Below are positions 1 through 8,734 of a DNA stretch of 10,948 nt, in pieces. The translations under genes and the position numbers were made by a program. Origin of the DNA: Candidatus Avipropionibacterium avicola (GTDB lineage Bacteria; Actinomycetota; Actinomycetes; Propionibacteriales; Propionibacteriaceae); the NCBI GenBank assembly GCA_018715445.1, contig DVLP01000107.1, positions 1 through 10,948 on the forward strand. Reading direction: 5' to 3'. The notes beneath the pieces were generated by a model. That model ran no database searches and had not been told where the DNA came from. It worked only from the letters and a program-made list of their open reading frames with translations. Position 1 is the first letter of the stretch; each line of letters starts with the position of its first letter.

Positions 1-1707
1 ATGATCGTCTCCGCCTTCGGTGGGCGACTGCTGCTGCTCCAGGCCTTCGACGTCGAGGGTGACGCCGCCGCGGCCCAGCAGCGGGCGATGACCACCATCG
101 ACCTCCCGGCACAGCGCGGTCAGGTCACCGACTCCCTGGGTCGGCCGCTGGCGGTCACCCAGGAAGCCTTCGCGATCACCGCCGACCCGACGATCACCAA
201 TCCGGTCGACGAGGACGGCAACCCGACCCGGGACAACCAGGTCAGCTGGATCGCCTCCATCATCGCCCGCCACCTCGGCGGCTCGATGAACGACTACCTG
301 CCCGCCCTGACCAAGCCCGACACCCGGTTCGCCTATGTCGCCCGCAAGGTCCCGGCCGCCACCTATGCGGCGATCATCGACGACCTGAACGAGATCAACG
401 CCGCCGGGATCTACCGCGAGTCGGACCCGGTCCGTACCTACCCCAACGGCACCCTGGCCGCCAACCTGCTCGGCTTCACCGACCACGAGGGCAAGGGTGT
501 CGCCGGGATCGAGTACGCCCTCGACGGCCAGCTCACCGGGACCGACGGACAGGAGAGCTACGTGGTGGCCCCGAACGGGTCGCGCATCCCGCTGGCCGGG
601 ACGGTGCTCAACCCGGCCGTGGACGGCACCAACTACCGGCTGACGATCAACTCCGAGATCCAGTTCATGGCCGAGCAGGCCCTCAACGCCAAGATCTCCG
701 AGGTCCAGGCCAAGAGCGGCATCGTGATCGTGATGGACATCAAGACCGGGCAGCTCGTTGCGATGGCCACCGCCCCCGGTTACGACCCGAACAAGCCGGG
801 CAAGGCCGACCCCGAGGACACCGGCAACCGGCCGGTCCAGATGGCCTACGAGCCCGGATCGGTGCAGAAGATCCTCACGATGGCGGCCGTGATCGACGAG
901 GGCCTGGCCGACCGGGACACCCGGGTGGTCGTCCCGCCGTCGATCCGTACCGATGCCGGTGTGGTCAAGGATGTCTGGGACCACGGCGAGATCCACCTCA
1001 CCACCCGGGGTGTGATGGCCCGGTCGTCCAACATCGGCACCATCCTGCTCGCCCGCCAGATGTCGCAGCAGAAGCTCCATGACCGGCTCGCCGACTTCGG
1101 CCTGGGGCGCCCGACCGGCATCGAGCTGCCCGGCGAGGCCTCCGGCCAGATCCCCGAACGCGACATGGCCGGCTGGAAGCGTGACCAGATCGCCTTCGGT
1201 CAGGGGCTGTCGGTGACCGCGATCCAGGAGGCCGCAGCGATCGCCGGCATCCTCAACGGCGGCGTCTACAACCCGCCGACCGTGATCGACTCCGCGACCG
1301 CTGCCGACGGCAGCCCGGTCGACGTGCCGCGTCGCGAGTCCCGCCGGATCGTCTCCGAGCGCACCTCCGCGGTGATGGCCGAGATGATGGAGGGGATCCT
1401 CTACAGCGACTCGCAGATCAGCAACCTCGGCCTGGACGGCTACCGCACCGGTGGCAAGACCGGGACGGCGCAGCGGTACAACGCCGAGTGTGGCTGCTAC
1501 AAGGGACGTACCACCAGCTACGCCGGGTACGCCCCCGCCGAGGATCCGCAGCTGCTCACCTACGTCGTCCTGGACGACGTGGTGAAGGGCAACACCGGCG
1601 GCGGCACTGCCGGCCCGGTCTTCCAGGACGTGATGAACTTCGCCCTCCCGACGCTGGGGATCATGCCCTCGACGACCAAGCCGGAGTTGGGCGGGCTCGA
1701 ATGGTGA
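1..1707 (+). CDS. ftsI: FtsI/PbpB, septal class B penicillin-binding protein (transpeptidase), probably 5'-truncated by the window edge
   Basis: This is the D,D-transpeptidase that cross-links septal peptidoglycan outside the membrane, working with FtsW. The readable protein is 568 residues. It begins with a short hydrophobic run (about 1-16), then a pedestal region with the family motif AQRGQVTDSLGRPLA (37-51), then a transpeptidase domain (about 235-550). The three penicillin-binding motifs are present: SVQK (S287 nucleophile, K290), SSN (342-344) and KTGT (486-489). A CxC pair (C497, C499) lies just after KTGT. The ATG at base 1 would leave only half a membrane anchor, and relatives usually have a cytoplasmic tail plus a full helix, being roughly 600-680 residues long. 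The true start is therefore probably upstream of the window; this is inference. The TGA stop at 1705-1707 is followed by a 20-base gap to murE. PBP2-type class B enzymes for elongation are an alternative, but the murE-adjacent position favours FtsI. Confidence 0.93.
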   Translation: MIVSAFGGRLLLLQAFDVEGDAAAAQQRAMTTIDLPAQRGQVTDSLGRPLAVTQEAFAITADPTITNPVDEDGNPTRDNQVSWIASIIARHLGGSMNDYLPALTKPDTRFAYVARKVPAATYAAIIDDLNEINAAGIYRESDPVRTYPNGTLAANLLGFTDHEGKGVAGIEYALDGQLTGTDGQESYVVAPNGSRIPLAGTVLNPAVDGTNYRLTINSEIQFMAEQALNAKISEVQAKSGIVIVMDIKTGQLVAMATAPGYDPNKPGKADPEDTGNRPVQMAYEPGSVQKILTMAAVIDEGLADRDTRVVVPPSIRTDAGVVKDVWDHGEIHLTTRGVMARSSNIGTILLARQMSQQKLHDRLADFGLGRPTGIELPGEASGQIPERDMAGWKRDQIAFGQGLSVTAIQEAAAIAGILNGGVYNPPTVIDSATAADGSPVDVPRRESRRIVSERTSAVMAEMMEGILYSDSQISNLGLDGYRTGGKTGTAQRYNAECGCYKGRTTSYAGYAPAEDPQLLTYVVLDDVVKGNTGGGTAGPVFQDVMNFALPTLGIMPSTTKPELGGLEW

Positions 1708-1715
1708 CTCTCCGG

Positions 1716-1728
1716 TAGCGTGCAGACG
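1716..1728 (+). promoter_or_regulatory. Candidate leaderless promoter (-10 TAGCGT) of murE
   Basis: The 20-base ftsI-murE gap contains TAGCGT at 1716-1721, which fits the actinobacterial -10 consensus TAnnnT. Six bases separate it from the murE GTG at 1728, so its last T would sit at -7 if transcription began on the G of the start codon. That is the spacing expected for a leaderless mRNA. No Shine-Dalgarno-like sequence precedes the GTG, in agreement. I find no convincing -35 box: TTGGGC at 1687-1692 would need a 23-base spacer, which is too long. A -35 is often weak in this phylum. The element is a prediction from spacing and consensus only. Confidence 0.5.
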
Positions 1729-3362
1729 TGAACCAGCCAGTTCCAGCAGCCGAGTCCTCGGCGATCCCCCTCACGAGCCTGCGAGCCGACGACTCGGCCG
1801 TGCGGGTCTCGACGCTCGTCGGCGGCTCCGATTCGGATCCGGTCGTCGACGCGATCGTCCTCGATTCCCGTCAGGCCGCGCCCGGCGGGGTCTGGGCGGC
1901 CCTGTCCGGGACCCGGACCCACGGTGCTCGCCATGCGGACGGTCCGATCGCGGCCGGGGTGGCAGCGATCCTCACCGACCCCGAGGGCGAGCAGATCCTG
2001 GCCGAGTCGTACGGCTCCGACGCCCTGGCCAGCGGGGTCGGCCCGGTCGTGCTGGTCTGCGACCAGCCCCGCGCCGTCACCGCGCGGTGGGCGGCCCGAC
2101 TCCACGGCCGTCCGGGCGAGCGGATGACGACCTTCGCCGTCACCGGGACCAATGGTAAGTCCACCACGACCTTCCTGCTGCAGATGGCGCTGCGGGCGCT
2201 CGGCCAACGGACCGGCCTGATCGGGACGGTCGGCTTCCACCTGGACGACGAGCCGATCCCGGCCGCGACCACCTCGACGGTCACCACACCGGAGGCGCCC
2301 GACCTGCAGGCGACCCTGGGACGGCTCGCCGATGCCGGGGCGGATGCGCTGGCGATGGAGGTCTCCTCCCACGCGCTGGCTCTGCACCGGGCCGACGGGA
2401 TCGTCTTTGACGTCGCCGGCTTCACCAACCTGGGTGTCGACCACCTCGACTTCCACGCCGATCTCGAGGACTACTTCGCCGCCAAGGCACGGTTGTTCAC
2501 CGCCGAGCTGAGTCGTCGTGTCGTGCTGCCGTTGGACGATCCGTACGGGCACCGCCTGGTGGAGCAGGTCCGCGCCGAGCGGCCCGATGCGCTGCTGGTC
2601 ACCGTCAGCCTCGACGACCCCGATGCCGCCGATGTCGGGGTCAGGTCCTGGACCCCGACCGAGACCGGCAGCCGGGTCGAGTTCGTGGTGCACGGACGGG
2701 CCGTGCTGGCCGAGATCTCCCTACCGGGGGTCCACAACGTCCGCAATGCGCTGCTGGCCCTGGGCATGGTCGTCGCTTCCGGGGTCGATGACCTGGACAC
2801 CGCCGTGGAGGGGTTCGCCCTGGTCAGGGTGCCCGGCCGGATGGAGCCGGTCGTTCTCGAGGCCAGTGCCAGTCATCCGATCCCACCGCGGGTCTTCGTC
2901 GACTTCGCCCACACGCCGCAGGCCGTCCGGGCCGCGGGGGAGTCCTTCGCCGATGCCGGTCCGGTGGTCATCGTGGTCGGCTCCGGTGGTGACCGTGACC
3001 CCGGCAAGCGGGCCCCGATCGGTGAGGCCGCCGCGCTGGGGGCCGATGTGGTCGTGGTGACCGACGACAACCCCCGCTCCGAGGACCCGGCCGCCATCCG
3101 GGCCGAGATCCTGGCCGGGGCCCGTGCGGTCGAGGGTGGCCGGGCCCACGAGGTCGTCGACGGTGGTGACCGGGCCGCGGCGATCCGGTTGGGTCTGGAA
3201 ACCGCCTGCGCGACCAGTCCGGTCGCCACGGTGCTGGTGCTGGGTCGCGGTCACGAGACCCAGCAGCTCACCGCCGACGGGCCCGTCGACTTCCACGACC
3301 CGACCGTTGTGGCCCAGCAGTGGCAGGACCTGGCGGCCCCCGGGCGGGGAGCCGGGTCATGA
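1728..3362 (+). CDS. murE: MurE, UDP-MurNAc-L-Ala-D-Glu:diaminopimelate ligase
   Basis: This cytoplasmic ATP-dependent amide ligase adds the third (diamino acid) residue to the peptidoglycan stem peptide. The product has 544 residues, slightly longer than the usual 480-540. The N-terminal domain has LDSR (45-48). The central domain has the P-loop TGTNGKST (139-146), TTPEAP (186-191), EVSSHAL (211-217) and the expected carbamylated lysine K253 in YFAAKARLF. The C-terminal domain has DFAHTP (392-397) and DNPR (447-450), the signature of enzymes that accept diaminopimelate rather than L-lysine. The usual GKGHE reads GRGHE (506-510). The GTG start at 1728 is bounded by an in-frame TAG at 1716-1718, so it cannot lie further upstream; an in-frame GTG at 1800 is less likely. 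The start has no Shine-Dalgarno and fits a leaderless transcript. The stop overlaps murF by ATGA. Whether meso- or LL-diaminopimelate is used cannot be read from the sequence. Confidence 0.97.
   Translation: MNQPVPAAESSAIPLTSLRADDSAVRVSTLVGGSDSDPVVDAIVLDSRQAAPGGVWAALSGTRTHGARHADGPIAAGVAAILTDPEGEQILAESYGSDALASGVGPVVLVCDQPRAVTARWAARLHGRPGERMTTFAVTGTNGKSTTTFLLQMALRALGQRTGLIGTVGFHLDDEPIPAATTSTVTTPEAPDLQATLGRLADAGADALAMEVSSHALALHRADGIVFDVAGFTNLGVDHLDFHADLEDYFAAKARLFTAELSRRVVLPLDDPYGHRLVEQVRAERPDALLVTVSLDDPDAADVGVRSWTPTETGSRVEFVVHGRAVLAEISLPGVHNVRNALLALGMVVASGVDDLDTAVEGFALVRVPGRMEPVVLEASASHPIPPRVFVDFAHTPQAVRAAGESFADAGPVVIVVGSGGDRDPGKRAPIGEAAALGADVVVVTDDNPRSEDPAAIRAEILAGARAVEGGRAHEVVDGGDRAAAIRLGLETACATSPVATVLVLGRGHETQQLTADGPVDFHDPTVVAQQWQDLAAPGRGAGS
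3346..3351 (+). promoter_or_regulatory. Ribosome binding site of murF (GGGGAG)
   Basis: GGGGAG lies seven bases before the ATG at 3359, inside the end of murE. It favours that ATG over the in-frame GTG at 3320, which would add 13 residues outside the family's usual N-terminus and create a 43-base overlap. Confidence 0.7.
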
Positions 3363-4870
3363 GGCCGCGATCCCTGGACGCGGTGGCCGACCTCGTCGGT
3401 GGCACCGCGCACCACGTCCCGGCGACGTCGATCGGCCCCCGGGTGGTCATCGACTCCCGGGAGGTCGAGCCGGGGGCGCTGTTCGTGGCGCTGCCCGGCG
3501 ACCGGGTCGACGGGCACCGCTTCGTGGCCGGTGCGGTGGCCGACGGGGCCGGTGCCGCCCTGGTGGCGGCCGACCGGTGGGACCCGGCGAGCTCCGACGT
3601 CCCGGTGGTCGTGGTCGACGATCCCCGCGCCGCCCTGGGCCGGTTGTCGCGTGCCCTGCTGGACGCCGAGGCCGACGTCCCCGGCCGAACCAGACCCCTG
3701 CTCGTGCTCGGCATCACCGGATCGATGGGCAAGACCTCGACCAAGGACCTGGTGGCCCACGTGCTGGGCGCCGCCGCCCCGACCGTGGCCCCCCGCAACT
3801 CCTTCAACAACGAGATCGGCGTCCCGCTCACCGCGACCGCGGTCGACGGCGCGACCGGCTTCCTGGTCAGCGAGATGGGGGCCCGGGGGATCGGCCACAT
3901 CACCACCCTGTGCGAGTTCACCCCGCCCCGGATCGGCGTGGTGCTCAACGTCGCCCACGCCCACATCGGCGAGTTCGGCAGCCAGCAGGCGATCGCGCGG
4001 GCCAAGGGCGAGCTCGTCGAGGCGCTGCCGGTCGAGGGATGGGCGGTGCTGAATGCCGACGACCCCTTGGTCGCTGCCATGGTCGAGCGCACCGCGGCGG
4101 CCGTCGCCTGGTTCAGCCTCGGCGAGCATGCCGATCGGCCCCGGCTGCCCGATGCCCGCCCCACGGTCTGGGTCGGTGCCGCAGAGGTCGAGCACGATGC
4201 GTGGGGGCGTCACCACTTCGATCTGTTGCTGGCCCGTGGCGAGGAGCCTCCCGTGTCGGTGGGGCGGGTCGGACTGGCCACTCCCGGACGGGCCCAGTTG
4301 TCCAACGCGCTGGCCGCCGCCGCGGCCGCGATCGCTGCCGGGCTCGAGCCGTCCGAGGTGGCCGCCTCGCTGGACGGGGCCGGCCTCCGTTCGCGGTGGC
4401 GGATGGAGCTGCATCCCTGCGCCGACGACTCCCTGGTCGTCAACGATGCCTACAACGCCAACCCGGATGCGGTGCTCGGCGCGGTCGGGACCGTGGCCGG
4501 GATGGCCCGTGACAACCAACGGCGCTTCGGGGTCGTGCTGGGCGACATGCTCGAGCTCGGTGACCAGGCCGTCGCCGACCATCGGGCCACGGGTCAGGCG
4601 GTCGCTGCCGCCGGGGCGTCCTGGGCGGTCTTCGTCGGCCAGCATGCCGGTGACCAGGCCGTCGGTGCCCGCAGCGCGGGGTTGGACGAGGACAGCATCA
4701 GTGAGGCCGCCGACCATGCGACGGCCCTGGAGCAGATCGGGCGACACCACCGCAGTGGCGATGTCGTGCTGGTGAAGGGATCGCGGGGGATGGCACTGGA
4801 GACGGTGGCCGATGCGCTGGTGGCGCGTCTGGGGCCGGCAGCGGCACCGACCGACGGGGGTGCAGCGTGA
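3359..4870 (+). CDS. murF: MurF, UDP-MurNAc-tripeptide:D-alanyl-D-alanine ligase
   Basis: This cytoplasmic ligase adds the D-Ala-D-Ala dipeptide and so completes the UDP-MurNAc-pentapeptide that MraY uses. The product has 503 residues from the chosen ATG. The N-terminal domain carries IDSREVEPGALFVALPG (31-47). The central ATPase domain has the P-loop GITGSMGKTSTKD (118-130, K125 binding phosphate), NSFNNEIGVPLT (147-158) and EMGARGIGHI (172-181). The C-terminal domain has NDAYNANPD (362-370), LGDMLELG (394-401) and VKGSRGMALE (472-481). The NSFNNEIG and NDAYNANP motifs separate MurF from the other Mur ligases. It overlaps murE by ATGA and mraY by GTGA, so translation is probably coupled on both sides. 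No missing catalytic residue or frame break is seen. Confidence 0.97.
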   Translation: MRPRSLDAVADLVGGTAHHVPATSIGPRVVIDSREVEPGALFVALPGDRVDGHRFVAGAVADGAGAALVAADRWDPASSDVPVVVVDDPRAALGRLSRALLDAEADVPGRTRPLLVLGITGSMGKTSTKDLVAHVLGAAAPTVAPRNSFNNEIGVPLTATAVDGATGFLVSEMGARGIGHITTLCEFTPPRIGVVLNVAHAHIGEFGSQQAIARAKGELVEALPVEGWAVLNADDPLVAAMVERTAAAVAWFSLGEHADRPRLPDARPTVWVGAAEVEHDAWGRHHFDLLLARGEEPPVSVGRVGLATPGRAQLSNALAAAAAAIAAGLEPSEVAASLDGAGLRSRWRMELHPCADDSLVVNDAYNANPDAVLGAVGTVAGMARDNQRRFGVVLGDMLELGDQAVADHRATGQAVAAAGASWAVFVGQHAGDQAVGARSAGLDEDSISEAADHATALEQIGRHHRSGDVVLVKGSRGMALETVADALVARLGPAAAPTDGGAA

Positions 4871-5967
4871 TCACGATCGTCCTGGCCGGGGTGATCGCCC
4901 TGCTCGGCACCCTGATCGGCACCCGTCTGGCGATCTCGGTGTTGGTCTCCAAGGGGTACGGGCAACTGATCCGTGACGACGGGCCGACCTCCCACCACGT
5001 CAAACGGGGCACCCCGACGATGGGCGGGATCGTCATCGTGCTGGCGGTGCTGGTCGCCTACGCCGCGGCCCACCTGATCACCTGGACCCCACCGCGGGCT
5101 TCTGGGGTGCTGCTGCTGTTCCTGACCGCCGGACTCGGGCTGGTCGGCTTCCTGGACGACTGGATCAAGATCTCCAAGCAACGCTCGCTCGGCCTGCGCA
5201 GCGGTGCCAAGCTGACCGGTCAGGTCGCCATCGGCCTGGCCTTCGCGATCCTGAGCTTCCAGTTCCCCAATGAGCGCAGCGGACCGGGCTTCTACGAGTC
5301 GTTGGGCGGGATCACCCCTGCCTCGCCGGCACTGTCCTTCCTGCGCGACATCCCCTTCCTGGTCATGCCGATCGGGGTGGCGGTGCTGTGGATCCTGTTG
5401 TTGATCGCCGCGGCCAGCAACGGCATGAACCTCACCGACGGGGTCGACGGCCTGGCAGCGGGTGCCTCGGTGATGGTCTTCGGCGCCTACAGCCTGGTCA
5501 ACATCTGGCAGTACAACCAGTCGTGCGCCAATGTCGGCGTCGCCGGCCCGACCTGTTACGAGGTCCGTGACCCCCATGACCTGGCCGTGGTTGCGGTGGC
5601 GATCGCCGGTGCCTGCTTCGGGTTCCTGTGGTGGAACTGCCAGCCCGCCAAGATCTTCATGGGTGACACGGGATCGCTGGCCCTCGGTGGGGCGATGGCC
5701 GCGATGGCGATCTACACCCGTACCGAACTGTTGTTGCTGCTGATCGGTGGGCTGTTCGTGATCAACACCCTGTCGGTGATCCTGCAGGTCTCCTACTTCC
5801 GCCTCACCGGCGGGAAGCGACTGTTCCCGATGGCGCCGTTGCACCACACCTTCGAGTTGAAGGGGTGGGCCGAGTCCACGGTGGTGATCCGGTTCTGGAT
5901 CATCGCCGGGATCTTCGTCGCGGTCGGGTTGGCACTGTTCTACGCGGAGTGGGTGAGTGGTCTGTGA
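4867..5967 (+). CDS. mraY: MraY, phospho-N-acetylmuramoyl-pentapeptide transferase (lipid I synthase)
   Basis: This integral membrane enzyme moves phospho-MurNAc-pentapeptide from UDP to undecaprenyl phosphate on the cytoplasmic face, forming lipid I. At 366 residues it matches the family length (about 360), with around ten hydrophobic helices. Diagnostic motifs are [16 protein letters not shown] (39-54), FLDDWIK (95-101, with the Asp pair D97/D98), [10 protein letters not shown] (188-197), [14 protein letters not shown] (262-275, D267) and the HHTFE signature (326-330). Two cysteines (C220, C230) fall in the predicted outside loop between the helices flanking residues 215-238 and could form a disulfide; that is inference. 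The GTG start overlaps the murF stop by four bases, with a GGGGG run at 4856-4860 six bases upstream as a plausible ribosome site. The stop overlaps murD by GTGA. Confidence 0.97.
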   Translation: MITIVLAGVIALLGTLIGTRLAISVLVSKGYGQLIRDDGPTSHHVKRGTPTMGGIVIVLAVLVAYAAAHLITWTPPRASGVLLLFLTAGLGLVGFLDDWIKISKQRSLGLRSGAKLTGQVAIGLAFAILSFQFPNERSGPGFYESLGGITPASPALSFLRDIPFLVMPIGVAVLWILLLIAAASNGMNLTDGVDGLAAGASVMVFGAYSLVNIWQYNQSCANVGVAGPTCYEVRDPHDLAVVAVAIAGACFGFLWWNCQPAKIFMGDTGSLALGGAMAAMAIYTRTELLLLLIGGLFVINTLSVILQVSYFRLTGGKRLFPMAPLHHTFELKGWAESTVVIRFWIIAGIFVAVGLALFYAEWVSGL

Positions 5968-7478
5968 GCGAGATCTGTGAGTTCCTGACCGGGGATCGGC
6001 CGAGCGCCGATCGCGACTCGGACTGGTCCCGGGCCCATGTCGTGGTCGTCGGCCTCGGCGGCTCCGGGTTCGCGGCGGCGGACGGGCTGTTGGAGTTCGG
6101 TGCGCGGGTCAGCGTCCTCGACGACGGCGAGTCGGAGTTGCTCACCGAACGGGCGACCCTGCTGGAGACCCTCGGCGCGAGCGTACGACTCGGGCCCGGC
6201 TCGACCGACGTACTGCCCGACGGGGTCGACCTGGTCGTGCCGTACCCCGGTCTCAGCCCACGCTTCCCCCTGTTGGTCGAGGCCGCCCGGCGCGGTCTGC
6301 CGATCTGGGGCGAGCCCGAGCTGGCATGGCGGCTGAGCGGTGGCCGTGACGTCGTACGACCACCGTGGCTGGGTGTCACGGGCACCAACGGCAAGACCAC
6401 CACCGTGCAGATGCTGCACGCCATGATGGAGGCGGCTGGCCTGCGCAGCGGCCTGGTCGGCAACATCGGACGCCCGGTGATGGAGACCGTGCTGGACCCG
6501 GAGCCGTACGACGTCCTGGTGGTGGAGCTGTCGAGCTTCCAACTGCACTGGTCCAACAGCCTGGCCCTGCACTCGGCCGCCGTGCTCAACGTCCATCCCG
6601 ACCATCTGGAGTGGTACGGCAGCGGCGATCCTGACGACCCGCAGGCCCGTGCCGCCTATGCCGCCGACAAGGCCGTGATCTACGAACGTGTCACCCACTC
6701 CTGCGTCTACAACGTGGCCGAGCCGGTGACCGAGCAGATGGTCGTCGACGCCGATGTCACCGAGGGAGCACGGGCGATCGGCTTCAGCCTGGGCACCCCG
6801 GGACTGTCGATGCTCGGCGTGGTCGACGACCTGTTGGTCGACCGGGCCTTCGTGGAGCAGCGCCGCACCAGCGCCCAGGAGCTGGCCTCGGTCGACGACA
6901 TCCGTCCGCAGGCCCCGCACAACATCGCCAATGCGTTGGCCGCGGCCGCCCTGGCGCGCTCCTTCGGCGTCGCGCCGACCGCCGTCCGTGACGGGCTGCG
7001 CGCTGTCGAGCTCGGCGGGCACCGGATCAGTGAGGTCGCCGAGCATGACGGCATCCGCTGGGTCGACGACTCCAAGGCGACCAACCCGCACGCGGCCGCC
7101 ACCTCCTTGTTGGCCCACGACAAGGTGGTCTGGATCGCCGGCGGGCAGGCGAAGGGGGTGTCCTTCGACGAACTCGTCCAACAGGTGGGGGATCGGCTGC
7201 GTGCCGCGGTGCTGCTCGGCACCGACCGGGAGGTGGTCGCTGAGGCACTGCGCCGACACGCGCCCGAGGTCCCGGTCCTGACCGTCGAGTCGTCCGACAC
7301 TGAAGCCATGGAGTCGGTGGTGAGTGCTGCAGCATCGCTGGCCGGACCCGGTGACACCGTCCTGCTCGCGCCGGGTTGCGCCAGCTTGGACATGTGGTCC
7401 AGCTATGCCGCCCGCGGTGACGACTTCGCCGCCGCTGTTCGCCGCCACATCGCCGCGTCGGGGGAGGACCACTCGTGA
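5964..7478 (+). CDS. murD: MurD, UDP-MurNAc-L-alanine:D-glutamate ligase
   Basis: This cytoplasmic ATP-dependent ligase adds D-glutamate to UDP-MurNAc-L-Ala, the second step of stem-peptide assembly. The product has 504 residues, slightly above the usual 440-490. The N-terminal nucleotide-sugar-binding fold starts near residue 25 with [10 protein letters not shown] (27-36), followed by [10 protein letters not shown] (95-104). The central domain shows the P-loop [11 protein letters not shown] (137-147), ELSSFQL (188-194), [10 protein letters not shown] (209-218) and K236 as the likely carbamylated lysine. The C-terminal domain has [11 protein letters not shown] (368-378) and [10 protein letters not shown] (469-478) leading into ARGDDF; DSKATNP is diagnostic for MurD. 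I chose the GTG at 5964, which overlaps the mraY stop by GTGA and has GGTGAG at 5952-5957 as a modest ribosome site. The reading frame extends upstream to 5865, but that start would lie far inside mraY. Confidence 0.97.
   Translation: MSEICEFLTGDRPSADRDSDWSRAHVVVVGLGGSGFAAADGLLEFGARVSVLDDGESELLTERATLLETLGASVRLGPGSTDVLPDGVDLVVPYPGLSPRFPLLVEAARRGLPIWGEPELAWRLSGGRDVVRPPWLGVTGTNGKTTTVQMLHAMMEAAGLRSGLVGNIGRPVMETVLDPEPYDVLVVELSSFQLHWSNSLALHSAAVLNVHPDHLEWYGSGDPDDPQARAAYAADKAVIYERVTHSCVYNVAEPVTEQMVVDADVTEGARAIGFSLGTPGLSMLGVVDDLLVDRAFVEQRRTSAQELASVDDIRPQAPHNIANALAAAALARSFGVAPTAVRDGLRAVELGGHRISEVAEHDGIRWVDDSKATNPHAAATSLLAHDKVVWIAGGQAKGVSFDELVQQVGDRLRAAVLLGTDREVVAEALRRHAPEVPVLTVESSDTEAMESVVSAAASLAGPGDTVLLAPGCASLDMWSSYAARGDDFAAAVRRHIAASGEDHS
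7461..7467 (+). promoter_or_regulatory. Ribosome binding site of ftsW (GGGGAGG)
   Basis: GGGGAGG ends seven bases before the ftsW GTG at 7475 and lies within the last codons of murD. It is one of the strongest Shine-Dalgarno matches in the cluster and supports the overlapping GTG as the true start. Confidence 0.75.
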
Positions 7479-8734
7479 CCACCTGGACCGACGCGCCGAC
7501 CGACCGGGCCGGCGGGCCCCGCGCCACTGTGGCCCAGCTCAAGGCAGTCCTCGACCGACCGATGGCCAGCCAGCACCTGGTGGTCGCCTCGGCCGGGTTG
7601 CTGCTGGGCCTGGGGATGATGATGGTGCTCTCGTCCTCCAGCGTGATGGCCTACAACAGCTACGGCGACTCGTACTACTTCGTCAAGCGTCAGCTGGTCT
7701 TCCTGGCCATCGGCCTGCCGGTGGCCTGGCTGGTGTCGCGGATGTCGCGCTCGGTGCTGCACGTGATGGCCTGGCTGGCACTGCTGGGCTCGATGGTGCT
7801 GCTGATGCTGATCTTCGTGCCGGGCCTGGGATCCTCGGCCGGTGGCAACGACTCCTGGCTGGCGCTGGGCTCGTCGTCGTTCCTGCGGATCCAGCCCTCC
7901 GAGTTCGCCAAGGTCGCGATCGCGCTGTGGGGTGCCGACGTGTTGGCCCAGAAGCACAAGCTGCTGGACCAGCCCCGTCACCTGGCGGTGCCGTACCTGC
8001 CCCTGGTGGGGATCGTGGTGGCCCTGGTGCTGTTGCAGAAGGACCTCGGTACGGCGATGGTGATGGGCCTGATCGTGCTGGGCGTGCTGTGGATGGTCGG
8101 GGCACCGAAGCGCATCTTCTTCACCCTGGTGCTGATCGCCACGGCCGGTGTCGGGGCGATGGTGCTCACCAGCCCCAACCGGGTCCGTCGCTTCCTCGGC
8201 TTCCTCAACCCCGGCGAGGACAAGCTCGGGGTCAACATGCAGGCCAGTGTGGGACTGGAGGCGATCGCCTCCGGTGGCTGGTGGGGCCGTGGCCTGGGCC
8301 ACAGCCTGGAGAAGTGGGGCCGGCTCTCGGCGGCCCACACCGACTTCGTCTTCGCCGTGATCGCCGAGGAGCTCGGCCTGATCGGCAGCCTGACCGTGCT
8401 CGCGCTGTTCCTGGTGCTCGGCTACGCCGGCCTGCGGATCGCGCTGCGGTCGGACCGCCCGTTCTACCGCTACCTGGCGATCGGGATCACGACTTGGTTC
8501 CTGGGCCAGGCCCTGATCAACATCGCGGTGGTGCTGCGCTGGGGCCCGGTGATGGGCGTCCCGCTGCCGATGGTCTCGTACGGTGGTTCGGCCCTGTTGG
8601 CCAACCTGCTCGCGCTGGGACTGCTGCTGAACTGTGCCCGCAACGAGCCCGACGCCCGTGAGCTGATCACCGGCAAGCGGGCCCGCCAACCCCGGCCACG
8701 GGTCACCACCGTGGTCGCCGGCCAGGAGCGCTGA
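7475..8734 (+). CDS. ftsW: FtsW, SEDS-family septal peptidoglycan glycosyltransferase
   Basis: FtsW is a multi-pass membrane protein that polymerises lipid II at the septum in partnership with the class B PBP FtsI, encoded at the left of the window. The 419-residue product has a short cytoplasmic N-tail, then about ten hydrophobic helices (roughly 36-56, 70-88, 94-115, 140-156, 171-187, 191-208, 213-231, 293-322, 333-354, 366-386). A large outside loop spans about 232-290. Family motifs are RIQPSEFAK (138-146), QKDLGTAM (188-195), [17 protein letters not shown] (288-304) containing the likely catalytic Asp D290, and [12 protein letters not shown] (365-376). The C-tail is only about 33 residues, shorter than the long tail of mycobacterial FtsW. 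RodA is the main alternative, but the position between murD and murG is that of FtsW. The GTG start overlaps murD by four bases; the TGA shares one base with the murG ATG. Confidence 0.95.
   Translation: MTTWTDAPTDRAGGPRATVAQLKAVLDRPMASQHLVVASAGLLLGLGMMMVLSSSSVMAYNSYGDSYYFVKRQLVFLAIGLPVAWLVSRMSRSVLHVMAWLALLGSMVLLMLIFVPGLGSSAGGNDSWLALGSSSFLRIQPSEFAKVAIALWGADVLAQKHKLLDQPRHLAVPYLPLVGIVVALVLLQKDLGTAMVMGLIVLGVLWMVGAPKRIFFTLVLIATAGVGAMVLTSPNRVRRFLGFLNPGEDKLGVNMQASVGLEAIASGGWWGRGLGHSLEKWGRLSAAHTDFVFAVIAEELGLIGSLTVLALFLVLGYAGLRIALRSDRPFYRYLAIGITTWFLGQALINIAVVLRWGPVMGVPLPMVSYGGSALLANLLALGLLLNCARNEPDARELITGKRARQPRPRVTTVVAGQER
8724..8728 (+). promoter_or_regulatory. Ribosome binding site of murG (AGGAG)
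   Basis: AGGAG sits five bases before the ATG at 8734, within the final ftsW codons. It fixes the murG start at the TGATG overlap and leaves the glycine-rich loop close to the N-terminus, as in the family. Confidence 0.75.

Noticed and set aside
1687..1692. TTGGGC as a -35 box for the murE promoter
   Set aside because: The spacer to TAGCGT would be 23 bases, well beyond the usual 16-19, so I do not count it as part of the promoter.
3320..3358. Upstream in-frame GTG start for murF adding 13 residues
   Set aside because: The ATG at 3359 has a good ribosome site (GGGGAG), gives the usual ATGA overlap and starts next to the conserved domain; the extra residues resemble the shadow frame of murE.
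3124..4512. Second + strand open frame of 462 codons across the murE-murF junction, and a similar one at 7324-8661 over murD-ftsW
   Set aside because: The products are low-complexity Arg/Pro/Gly-rich sequence, and the overlapping frames encode clear MurE, MurF, MurD and FtsW.
3251..4750. Long open frame on the minus strand (499 codons) opposite murF; similar ones at 1560-2693, 4594-5847, 5940-7472, 7403-8854 and 9504-10946
   Set aside because: These are expected shadows in very GC-rich coding DNA. Their products are rich in Gly, Arg, Asp, Gln and His with no recognisable domain, and each lies opposite a gene with full family motifs.
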